Source of the DNA: JAEXNA01 sp050486105
GTDB lineage: Bacteria; Vulcanimicrobiota; Xenobia; Xenobiales; JADMJV01
DNA length: 64,000 bases
Reading direction: 5' to 3'
Assembly: GCA_050486105.1 (NCBI GenBank)
Contig: JBJHCR010000002.1
Location: 1 to 64,000, forward strand
The notes beneath the pieces are model-generated. The model worked only from the letters and a program-made list of their open reading frames with translations, had not been told where the DNA came from and searched no databases. Both the position numbers and the translations under genes were made by a program. Positions 8,792-16,343 of this stretch are shown piece after piece. The number at the start of each line of letters is the position of its first letter. Position 1 is the stretch's first letter.

Positions 8792-9319
8792 CTAAACAGA
8801 CCACTGACTTCTCAGAACGGCCATCCTGACCACATCACTGAACTCTCCGTCCAGGAAGAATTCTTCCCTCAGCAACCCCTCTTCACGAAATCCGGATTTC
8901 TCAAAAGCCTTTTTCGCTCGAGGATTCCGGGCACTGACATACAGATAAACCTTGTTTAGCCCCAATTTGGCGAAAGCAAACTTCAGCAAGAGTCGACAGG
9001 CTCTGGTGCCGTACCCTCGCCCCTGGACCTTGGCCTCGCCCAAAAGAATCCTCAGCTCGGCGTTCCTATTGATCCAATGGATATTGTGCAGCCAGACGTT
9101 TCCTAAGTAGCGATCGTCCTTCAAGGTTCTCACCGCAAAGACTGCGTTCTTGGGGTCTTGCACCGTCTGCCGATACCAGGCTTCATGCTGCTCGAGACTC
9201 ACCGGAAGTGCCCGTCCCAATAGAGTCGACAAAGCCTCGTCATTGACCCAGCTTCGATAAATGTCCGCGTCTTCGGGTTCGAATGGGGCCAATCTGATTT
9301 CCTCATCGGATACGATCAC
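8792..9319 (-). CDS. GNAT-family N-acetyltransferase (RimJ/RimL-like)
   Basis: An acetyl-CoA-dependent N-acyltransferase of 175 residues. It has the RimJ/RimL layout: EIRLAPFEPEDADIYRSW at the N-terminus, the acetyl-CoA loop VQGRGYGTRACRLLL near residue 110, then the NPRAKKAFEKSGFREEG segment. The VSARNPRAKKAFEKSGF block is close to that of acetyltransferases acting on amino-sugar nucleotides as well as on ribosomal proteins and antibiotics, so the substrate is open. The start is GTG, 9 nt after the Nudix stop codon, and the gene forms an operon with the Nudix and glycosidase genes upstream. Confidence 0.88.
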   Translation of the reverse strand: MIVSDEEIRLAPFEPEDADIYRSWVNDEALSTLLGRALPVSLEQHEAWYRQTVQDPKNAVFAVRTLKDDRYLGNVWLHNIHWINRNAELRILLGEAKVQGRGYGTRACRLLLKFAFAKLGLNKVYLYVSARNPRAKKAFEKSGFREEGLLREEFFLDGEFSDVVRMAVLRSQWSV

Positions 9320-9328
9320 CGCTGCACC

Positions 9329-9802
9329 TCACATATATTTCAGCAGGCCCTCAGCCTTGACGAGGATCTTCTTCTCATTCAGATAGGAAAGCTTCTTCTT
9401 AGCCACTCCAATATCGAACCACCCCACAGTATCGGCTTCCTGGTCTCTAGGCTGAGCGTTCTCCTGCACCAGACGCATGAGAAAAAACGTCACGGTCTTA
9501 TGGTAGAATGTGGAGTTCTCTTTCAAAAAGAAGTAGTATTCGATGGACTCAAGCTTTTCCAAAACCTTCCCCACATGGCCGGTCTCTTCAAGAATCTCGC
9601 GCTCGGCGGTCTGCTCCAGGGTCTCTCCCTTATCGACTCTCCCTTTTGGAAAGGCCCACACTCGATGACCCTTCTTGGCCACCAGACAGACCTGAACCCG
9701 ACTGCCTCGTTTCTTCACCAATAGCCCCCCAGCCGAGTGCTGTTCGGCTTTTCGGCCGCCAAAGAAGGCTCTCGGGGGCGGAGCGCCTTCATTCTCCGCC
9801 AA
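9329..9802 (-). CDS. Nudix hydrolase
   Basis: A Nudix-fold pyrophosphohydrolase. The Nudix box is complete: GRVDKGETLEQTAEREILEE followed by TG, with the REXXEE metal-binding core. An AGGLLVKK strand precedes it and VGWFDI lies in the C-terminal part, as in the MutT/ApaH-like group that also hydrolyses diadenosine polyphosphates or nucleoside diphosphates. The open frame runs to 9850 (TTG), but this overlaps the upstream gene by 62 nt with no ribosome binding site. A TTG at 9800-9802 overlaps it by only 14 nt and has GAGG about 9 nt before it, so I prefer it, giving 157 residues. The substrate cannot be read from sequence. Confidence 0.85.
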   Translation of the reverse strand: MAENEGAPPPRAFFGGRKAEQHSAGGLLVKKRGSRVQVCLVAKKGHRVWAFPKGRVDKGETLEQTAEREILEETGHVGKVLEKLESIEYYFFLKENSTFYHKTVTFFLMRLVQENAQPRDQEADTVGWFDIGVAKKKLSYLNEKKILVKAEGLLKYM

Positions 9803-11297
9803 AATCGAGATCCTCGGTCTGTTGTCTCTTGAACTGAACGTCCCGGGCAAAACTGAGGTCGAAGAACACCCACCCGTCGGAATCTACTCCACCGTTGCGG
9901 GTGTACGCTAGCCTTGAAATCCCAGGGAAGACCTTGATGGGGCGCCTTTCGTTTCGCTCCTTGGCCATCTTCTGATAGTCGCGAACTAAGGTACGGATGA
10001 TATAGGGATGATACTCATACATCATGGGCACCACAAAATCCACTGGCCAATCGAGCCAAGCTTGAGCTGAATAGTCGTATCCCGAACTTCGAAAGCGATT
10101 CTGGTCTCGGTCTCGATAGTACAGGGGTAGGACGGCGGCCGACAACGGAAACCTCCGAGGCATCACCGCTCTAATCTCGGTGACCAGTTCCGCCAAGGAA
10201 GCTTGGCGAAGCTCGAGTTCCTGCTGCAAGGCTCGATAGGTCCTCATCTGCTCGGGATCGGAAGCACTGAAGTAACGAATGCTCCCATCCTCGATGCCCA
10301 AATTTTGAGAGAGGCCTTGCCCGTCGACCGGATAGCGAATGTGGTCTAGGTGAAGTCCACCCAGGCCCGGGTGGGTGGACACGATGTTCTGGCACACCTC
10401 CAATAAGGTCTGCCTGACCACAGGATGGGCCGGGTTCACGTAGATCGGTCTCAGGCGCTTTCCCCGAGGTGCCGGAAACGGATCCTGATCCGTTGCCAAG
10501 AGTAAGAAATCCGGACGGTCTCCTCCAGCCTTGATGATTTCCGCGATCAACACCCCGATGGGACGGCCCTGGGTTCGATATCCAGCTTGCCGCAACAGAG
10601 ACTCTAGCTCCCTAACATCGCAGCCTCGGTCAAAGATCTCGGCGGCGGCGGCCACCACGGCGACTGGAATCAGGTCCCCAAGAGTGGCCCTCTCCTGCTG
10701 CTCATATCCCGGACGAACGGTGCGTCCCTGGGCAAACTCGAGTTGTTCTGCCTGGATCCGCAAATATTCGCTCATCAAGGAAGCCCAGACTGAAAGCCCA
10801 TCGTGCCACGGCAACATGACATCGGTGTTGTCCATCCTCCAATAGAAAAGATGGATCCAAGCGTGGATTTCAACTCCGACTTTCTGTCCCTCGTCGATAA
10901 AGATTTGCAACGGATCGTGGACCACGCCGTACTCGGCTCGATAGGGCCACCAAAGATGGGGATATACGGGGGAGGTGTTGGTGCCGGGTCGATAGGTGAG
11001 CACCTGAGGCAGTCCCTGTTCGGAAGACAGGGAAATGGTTGGACAAATACCGTAGCCTCTCAGAAAGGTTTCCAAGAAAACGGTGTCCACTCCCGCCCGG
11101 GCCAAATTCGACAAGACTTCCTGAGCCGAGGCGCGCACTTCAGCCTCGCTGTATTTACGCTCCCCTGGAAACAGCCAATCCGGAGAGAGCCAAACCCCCG
11201 ACATTTCCTGGCCTTGCACCGGAAAAATCAGGGACATCAGAATGATCATCGAAAGGAGTGCTCTGACTCTTATTGGGCGAGAGAAGATTAATGGCAT
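9789..11297 (-). CDS. Exported GHL10/DUF187-type glycosidase-like protein
   Basis: A 502-residue exported protein of the glycosyl-hydrolase-like 10 (GHL10, UPF0748) family. A signal peptide (SMIILMSLIFPVQGQ, cleavage near residue 30) precedes the mature start EMSGVWLSP. The fold is a TIM barrel, with GVDTVFLETFLRGYG near residue 70, an LGGLHLDHIRYPVDG motif near 320 that is characteristic of this family, and VDFVVPMMYEY near 430. Members act on extracellular polysaccharides or peptidoglycan-linked glycans; the exact substrate is unknown. The gene begins the operon that continues with the Nudix and GNAT genes. A 206-nt spacer separates it from the divergent pseudopilin gene. Confidence 0.85.
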   Translation of the reverse strand: MPLIFSRPIRVRALLSMIILMSLIFPVQGQEMSGVWLSPDWLFPGERKYSEAEVRASAQEVLSNLARAGVDTVFLETFLRGYGICPTISLSSEQGLPQVLTYRPGTNTSPVYPHLWWPYRAEYGVVHDPLQIFIDEGQKVGVEIHAWIHLFYWRMDNTDVMLPWHDGLSVWASLMSEYLRIQAEQLEFAQGRTVRPGYEQQERATLGDLIPVAVVAAAAEIFDRGCDVRELESLLRQAGYRTQGRPIGVLIAEIIKAGGDRPDFLLLATDQDPFPAPRGKRLRPIYVNPAHPVVRQTLLEVCQNIVSTHPGLGGLHLDHIRYPVDGQGLSQNLGIEDGSIRYFSASDPEQMRTYRALQQELELRQASLAELVTEIRAVMPRRFPLSAAVLPLYYRDRDQNRFRSSGYDYSAQAWLDWPVDFVVPMMYEYHPYIIRTLVRDYQKMAKERNERRPIKVFPGISRLAYTRNGGVDSDGWVFFDLSFARDVQFKRQQTEDLDFGGE

Positions 11298-11475
11298 CGG
11301 AATGCGGTTCTTGACCTAGCATGCGATCCCTTTAGAGGAGAACTCATGCTCAGGAAAGTTCGGGAAAGAGCCAGGGAGAGCAAGCATTCATTCAGAATTC
11401 TTGAAGTCTGAAGCCTGCAGACTATCTCGACGAAAACTTTCGATTCTTCTATGTCATAAAACGTTCAAGACTTTC

Positions 11476-11484
11476 TGTTATACT
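11476..11484 (+). promoter_or_regulatory. Extended -10 promoter candidate before a pseudopilin gene
   Basis: TGTTATACT is an extended -10 element (TGn then TATACT). The expected transcription start near 11491 is just before the pseudopilin start. No -35 TTGACA is present. The same TGnTATACT string precedes the unrelated-position pseudopilin gene at 51293. Confidence 0.4.
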
Positions 11485-11503
11485 TACCACTTAAGTGGAA
11501 TCA

Positions 11504-12010
11504 ATGAAGGCTAAAACATGGTTCGAGAGAACTCCAACCGAGTCGGATCAAACAGGGTTAACGCTCATCGAGACGATGCTGGCATGCATCATGTTGAGCC
11601 TCATCATTGTTAGTGTACTGGGCTTGCTTGGCAGCCTCTTGGTGGCTAGTACCAAAACCAGTGACAGCACGGCTGGAGTCTTTGTGGCCCAATACGTGCT
11701 CGATAAGTGTACCTCTGCTGGACCGCCCAGCCCCACAGGAGGATCAGAAGAGGGGACACGCAAACTCTTGACTCACGAGCTTGACCATCCCCTCGACTTT
11801 CATTACAGGGCGGATTGGCGCCTAATAGGAGAGCCCGGAAGTTATCTTGACGCCCAAGGGCGACGCCAAACCAATCAGTTCGCCAAGGCTTTGTATCACG
11901 TCAGGGTCACAGTCTGGTGGATGGTAGAGGACGCCGAAGACATGAGATTGGAGGGAGGGGGACGACGCTCCGTCCTATTGGAAAGAGTGATCGAGTTCGA
12001 ACCCAAATGA
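11504..12010 (+). CDS. Prepilin-type pseudopilin (PilV/GspI-like)
   Basis: A minor pseudopilin of 168 residues. The leader is a short charged stretch ending in Gly; the processed protein would start LTLIETML, with Glu at position 5 and a hydrophobic helix of about 25 residues (ACIMLSLIIVSVLGLLGSLL). A prepilin peptidase would cut after Gly. A Gly/Ser-rich loop with a tandem Ser/Pro stretch follows, and the C-terminal part is beta-rich with VRVTVWWMVED, the usual layout of GspI/PilV. An in-frame GTG at 11495 is an alternative start. The next gene starts inside this stop codon (ATGA), so the two are coupled. Confidence 0.8.
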   Translation: MKAKTWFERTPTESDQTGLTLIETMLACIMLSLIIVSVLGLLGSLLVASTKTSDSTAGVFVAQYVLDKCTSAGPPSPTGGSEEGTRKLLTHELDHPLDFHYRADWRLIGEPGSYLDAQGRRQTNQFAKALYHVRVTVWWMVEDAEDMRLEGGGRRSVLLERVIEFEPK

Positions 12011-12711
12011 GGTGCTTCGCCAGAGCGAGTTGCCCAAAGGTCAAGGGATTTACCATCACGGAAGCGCTGGTGACCAGCCTGGTCTTCAGTTTCTTTGTGA
12101 CAGTCGTTTTCTTGACTATTGCCTGGGGATTTCGCACCTTTTCCCTAGCCGTAGCCCGCTCCGACGTCAGCACCGAAGCTCGAAGACTGGCTCTCTTTAT
12201 GGAAACCGAACTGCTCACTTCGGACTACTTCTCCGTAAGTACGGTCAGTAGGTCCGTTCGCAACGACAGAAGAGATGGGCTGTGCTTCGTTTCCCGCAAC
12301 GACTGGTCCCACCCCAACTCTTATGATGCCATTGAAGGTCGACCAGCTTGGAACCGATACTTTGTGTTTTACGTCACCACCGAACAACCGACCGGTTCGT
12401 TCATTCGGGCGGTCATCAATCCTAGCGACAGCAGCGAAGTTGGACCTTTCGTTTACGGCCCATTTGCCGCTAACCCGGCAACCTATCTCACCAATGACCC
12501 TTCTCAGAACGTAGGCACGGATGTCGAAATGGCTCGAGTGATCGCCTCATCCGTGAAGAGCTTTACCGTAGAGAAGATCCCCTCTACACAGGAGGTGGAT
12601 ATGCGGATCCTTCTGCGTCAAAATTCTGTCATAAGCCGGAGAGGAGACGGAAAGAGGGAAGGCGGGACCTTCGAAGTTCACTATCGAGTAGCCCCCCGCA
12701 ACACAATGTGA
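12007..12711 (+). CDS. Prepilin-type pseudopilin (PilW/GspJ-like)
   Basis: A second minor pseudopilin, 234 residues. The leader ends KVKG and the mature protein would start FTITEALV, with Glu5 and a hydrophobic helix (TSLVFSFFVTVVFLTIAWGF). The C-terminal domain is beta-rich with a segment VHYRVAPRN. The open frame extends upstream to 11917, but that extension is inside the previous gene; the ATG at 12007 overlaps its stop by 4 nt and gives the proper short leader. With the gene before it, it forms a two-gene unit that would add minor subunits to a type II secretion or type IV pilus-like fibre. No secretion ATPase or prepilin peptidase lies in this window. Confidence 0.8.
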   Translation: MRCFARASCPKVKGFTITEALVTSLVFSFFVTVVFLTIAWGFRTFSLAVARSDVSTEARRLALFMETELLTSDYFSVSTVSRSVRNDRRDGLCFVSRNDWSHPNSYDAIEGRPAWNRYFVFYVTTEQPTGSFIRAVINPSDSSEVGPFVYGPFAANPATYLTNDPSQNVGTDVEMARVIASSVKSFTVEKIPSTQEVDMRILLRQNSVISRRGDGKREGGTFEVHYRVAPRNTM

Positions 12712-12921
12712 TTCCATTGTCCAGGACCTCAGCGAACCCTGGCGACCCCCCCTTCGAGCCTCTGGCCTGGGCACGAATTCCGTGTCTCGACAGTCCTTGA
12801 GCAGCTGCTTTCAAAACACTGCGGAGCCGAGACGAGAAGGGGCCCACCGAGATCGGAACTCAAAGGTGGATAAATGGTAAACACCCAAAACGGAGAACTG
12901 CTCGGCTAGAGAACTTGAGTA

Positions 12922-14340
12922 ATGAACCCAGACCTTCCCTCGACGAGTCAGGATAGTTGCCCGTTTTCCAGCGACGGCGAGTACCTCGACCAACTGGTCC
13001 AATTAAAAATCCGGCCTTTGGCTTGGGCCCTGGTAGCCATTTGCGCCTTCGTTTTCGTCTTCCGAGCGGCTACCATGACAGGAAGAACCCAGGTCTTTCA
13101 ACTCCTGATCATCAGCTGCACTGCCGGAGGCGCCTTGCTTCTCTTGGCGCTTCTCCCTAGGATCCCATCCCGCTTCTCCCATGGGGTACTCTGTTTTCTG
13201 ACCATACTGGCCGCCGCCGCCCAAGGCCTTTCAGCCCTCAACTCCGAGACTGAGACCTTCCAAGGTTTCTTGCTCCTCATCGCCCTAAGCTTGGGCCTCG
13301 TGATGTACCGACTTGCTTGGGCCCTCCTGGGTGCCTGCATCGCTCTAGGAATATGGATCATCTGGGACACCTGGAAATTTGGCTCGCCGAACTTTGACAC
13401 CATCACCATAGTCACCATCAGCTTGGTTTTGGTTACGACCTACCTTCATATTCGCAGGGCCACCATGCTTTCCACCCTGGCTCTGTCAAACAGTGTCCAA
13501 CAGCAGAGCCAAAATCTCCATCAAGCTTTGGAAGCTCAACAGCGCAATCGTGAACTGCTCTGCCTCCGTGTCGCTGAACGTGAACGACAACTCGAACAGG
13601 CCCTTCAGTCTCTCCAGTCAAGCGTCTTGCAACAACGCTCTCTACAAGGTTTCATTGAAAAGCGGAGACGCTGGGAATCTCTCGCTCGGATCGGCACCAC
13701 CACGGGGAAATCGCTGCAAGAACAACTTTTGTTGGTGCAAGCCGAGTTAGAGGAGATTCAGAGCAAAGTTCCCTCGACGGGAGATGAGCTACATTATTTC
13801 GAGGAGATCCGCAAAGCCACCGAACAGAGCTTGAGGCTCAACACCAAGCTTCTCGCCTTCGGCCAAATCCTGAAACTTAATCTGGAAAACCGATCGGTGT
13901 CGTCTTTGCTGCAAGACGTTTGGGACCCTCTCTTGGAAAAGCTGCAGGAAAAATTTGAAGTAGAAACTCTGATCCACCAACCTGAAACCGAAGTCCTGGT
14001 CGATTCCGTGCTTTTTGGAGGCGCCTTGAGCGAACTTTTGACCAATGCTCAAGACGCCATGCCGATGGGTGGCAAGATTACGCTTGAGGCCGATGGAGGA
14101 CCTATGGGATGCCTCTTTACCCTCTCCGACACCGGAATGGGAATTCCCGCCGGCAAGAGAGAGCAAGTCTTCGAACCATTTTTCACAACCAAAACTCTTG
14201 GTTCCGGGATGGGGCTACCCTCCGCTCTCGGGGTCCTTGAACAGCACGGAGGTTGGCTAAAAATCGATTCTCACCCAGGGTGTGGAGCCCAGGTTGTCTT
14301 CTGGCTCCCGAAAGGGCCAGAGATTGAAGCATCACCGTGA
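12922..14340 (+). CDS. Membrane histidine-kinase-like protein, ATPase intact, His absent
   Basis: A 472-residue membrane sensor-kinase-like protein. Residues 32-180 form about six membrane segments; a coiled coil follows (190-250). The dimerisation segment is ESLARIGTTTGKSLQEQLLL, where canonical kinases have a GGIAHDFNNLL-like sequence; Lys263 stands where the phospho-acceptor His belongs. The HATPase domain is complete: N-box ELLTNAQDAM (Asn375), G1 DTGMGI (Asp403), F-box FEPFFTTK, and G2 GSGMGLPSA. So it should bind ATP but cannot be phosphorylated on the usual residue. The stop codon overlaps the start of the next gene (GTGA), and that gene has the reciprocal defect. A heterodimer in which this protein supplies ATP to the partner is likely; the signal sensed is unknown. 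Confidence 0.85.
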   Translation: MNPDLPSTSQDSCPFSSDGEYLDQLVQLKIRPLAWALVAICAFVFVFRAATMTGRTQVFQLLIISCTAGGALLLLALLPRIPSRFSHGVLCFLTILAAAAQGLSALNSETETFQGFLLLIALSLGLVMYRLAWALLGACIALGIWIIWDTWKFGSPNFDTITIVTISLVLVTTYLHIRRATMLSTLALSNSVQQQSQNLHQALEAQQRNRELLCLRVAERERQLEQALQSLQSSVLQQRSLQGFIEKRRRWESLARIGTTTGKSLQEQLLLVQAELEEIQSKVPSTGDELHYFEEIRKATEQSLRLNTKLLAFGQILKLNLENRSVSSLLQDVWDPLLEKLQEKFEVETLIHQPETEVLVDSVLFGGALSELLTNAQDAMPMGGKITLEADGGPMGCLFTLSDTGMGIPAGKREQVFEPFFTTKTLGSGMGLPSALGVLEQHGGWLKIDSHPGCGAQVVFWLPKGPEIEASP

Positions 14341-15737
14341 CGGACTCTAGAACCCACCCGGCCGATTCTTTGGAAAACTTCCATGAAGAGAAGTGCCGAG
14401 AGTCGATGGAGGTCGTTTCGCTCCTAGGTGTGGTGGGTTACTTGATCGTTGCTATCCGGGATGTGGCGGTCGTCGGACCCTTGAGTCTCCTGCAATTCTT
14501 TCTGCTCCGTGACGCTTTGATGGTCGCTTTTTTCCTCTCTTTAAATCAGGTTCTAATGCGGGACGTTCTCCCTCGGGGATGGGCCCATCCCATGGCCTTT
14601 CTCAGCTGCGTTCTCCCGTGTTTGGGCACAGCCCTGGGGGTGCACGCGGGTGGAGACTTCATCCCTACAGGCTACTTCTTTTTGATCATCATCACCGCTG
14701 CTCTGGTCATGCTGAATATCTCCTGGTTTCTGTCGGCCTGCGCTATCACCATCGTGTCTTGGGGGGTTTCCTTCATGCCTTACTTCGAGAAAGAACTCTT
14801 CATCGAACAGGGGATAACTCTGGTGAGTTGCTGTCTGGTGGCGGGGGTTGCTCTGACTACTCGGCGCAACGAACTTCACCAACAATATCTCCTTTTGGAG
14901 ACAGAACGCAGCAAGCAAAGCGATCTGAGAGAGGCCTTGAATATCAACGCTGACCTCACCTCGAAACTCGACCAGGAGGTCGAAAAGCAAACGTCAGAAC
15001 TCTCTCGGCGTTTGGAAGAGCTTCATCAGTCCAAGGTCAAGGAAAGAAAGTTGGGTGAAGAAACCGCACGACTAGCGCGCGTCGAATCCGTGGGCCGGTT
15101 AGTCGGGGGCCTGGGACATCGATTCAACAATCTCTTCACCGTCATGCTGGGAAACACAACTATGCTGCAAGAGATTCGGGTAGATCAGGACAGGACCCAA
15201 GAAGGGGCCCTACTCGACCGCATGGAGGGTGCCATACTCCGTGCCAGTCGAGCGACTCAACCTCTAGCCTACCTAACCAATCCAGACTTGGAGAAAGTCG
15301 ACACCTTGAATCTTAAGGAAATCTATCTGCGATTGAAGGATTTTTTGGAAAGTTCGCTCTCACCAAAGCATCAGTACCGTTGTGATCTGGCGACTCCGAG
15401 TCAGATTCTAGAGGTCAATTTGGCCGCTCTCTACCAACTCTTACTCAATTTGTTTATCACCATCGATCAAACCTTGCCTGATAGGGGAAGCCTCCACCTT
15501 TTGCTCGAGAGCACGGAAAACGAGGCCACATTCACCTTGGAATGTCGCACCGAGCCTGATTCCAAAACCCAAGAATCATTGGCCTTGGGAAATCTGGACA
15601 CTCTAAATTCCTCTCTTTCGGCTATTTCCGGACGGCTCAATGTGGAGGAAGGGCGCCAGGGAACTAACATCATACTGACCTTCCCCACCAAGGCCTCCAA
15701 GGAGTCCAGCCGCCAAACTCAAAGCCAAGACCCATGA
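14337..15737 (+). CDS. Membrane histidine-kinase-like protein, His intact, ATPase decayed
   Basis: A 466-residue partner of the previous protein with the same layout: about five to six membrane segments (30-175), a coiled coil (178-245), then a DHp helix. Here the helix carries VGRLVGGLGHRFNNLFTVML with His261, the normal phospho-acceptor of the bacterial HisKA family. The following domain is recognisable but broken: an N-box-like LLLNLFITIDQT (Asn371) is followed by FTLECRTEPDSK in place of the DxGxG box, and neither F-box nor G2 can be found. It would not bind ATP well. The start codon is GTG, sharing the stop of the upstream gene. The pair can be one functional kinase split between two proteins. 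Confidence 0.85.
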   Translation: MTDSRTHPADSLENFHEEKCRESMEVVSLLGVVGYLIVAIRDVAVVGPLSLLQFFLLRDALMVAFFLSLNQVLMRDVLPRGWAHPMAFLSCVLPCLGTALGVHAGGDFIPTGYFFLIIITAALVMLNISWFLSACAITIVSWGVSFMPYFEKELFIEQGITLVSCCLVAGVALTTRRNELHQQYLLLETERSKQSDLREALNINADLTSKLDQEVEKQTSELSRRLEELHQSKVKERKLGEETARLARVESVGRLVGGLGHRFNNLFTVMLGNTTMLQEIRVDQDRTQEGALLDRMEGAILRASRATQPLAYLTNPDLEKVDTLNLKEIYLRLKDFLESSLSPKHQYRCDLATPSQILEVNLAALYQLLLNLFITIDQTLPDRGSLHLLLESTENEATFTLECRTEPDSKTQESLALGNLDTLNSSLSAISGRLNVEEGRQGTNIILTFPTKASKESSRQTQSQDP

Positions 15738-16324
15738 TTTTGTTGCGGTTCCTGGTCCTTATATTCCTGGCGATTGCTACCCCCCTTGTCGCTGAGCAGG
15801 TTGTCGAGCATCAAGGTCGCCCACTAGTTACCTTTGACTTGCCTGGTTTCGACCTGAGGGGCCAACGGACGGGCAAGACCTCTACCCTGACTTATGTTGG
15901 TCAGGATTCGCTCGAAAAGCGAGTTCAAGTGCAGGTCAAGATCAGAGGTTGGTTGGGTCCCGACAAGGCTGAGAAAGAGTATCGAGAAGACCGGATGCTG
16001 CGCAGGCAAGATCCTCATACCAGACTAGGTGAAGATCTGGTTGTGTCCGGCGCCACAAAGGCTCTAGAGTTTCGAACAACCCAACCGTATGAGGCCCATG
16101 TTTTGGTGATCTACACCAACGACTTTCGCTGCGAATTCACGCTGACTGGTAGCGAAGCTACTCGAGAATCAAGAGAGGCCCTCTTCAGTCAACTTCGTGA
16201 GTCGGTCAAGGTTCCGAAAGGTGGACTACGCCTAAGTCCAGAGGCCGACGAGCCCACCCCCGAGCCGGAGCTTCCTAAAATCGAGTTCCGCACGAAGCCG
16301 GCTCCTAAGGAACTCCAAGATTGA
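15734..16324 (+). CDS. Exported protein of unknown function
   Basis: A 196-residue protein with a clear signal peptide (MILLRFLVLIFLAIATPLVA, cut near residue 20) and no lipobox Cys. The mature part is beta-rich with an alternating pattern (LVTFDLPGFDLRGQ, EFRTTQPYEAHVLVIYTND, REALFSQLRESVKV), reminiscent of the DcrB/PsbP-like fold; this resemblance is by eye. The C-terminus is Pro/Glu/Lys rich. The start overlaps the stop of the second kinase gene (ATGA), so the three genes form one operon. An exported protein made with a membrane sensor may bind the signal or act as output target; neither is shown. Confidence 0.7.
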   Translation: MILLRFLVLIFLAIATPLVAEQVVEHQGRPLVTFDLPGFDLRGQRTGKTSTLTYVGQDSLEKRVQVQVKIRGWLGPDKAEKEYREDRMLRRQDPHTRLGEDLVVSGATKALEFRTTQPYEAHVLVIYTNDFRCEFTLTGSEATRESREALFSQLRESVKVPKGGLRLSPEADEPTPEPELPKIEFRTKPAPKELQD

Positions 16325-16343
16325 TAGGGCCCAGTTCAAGCAC

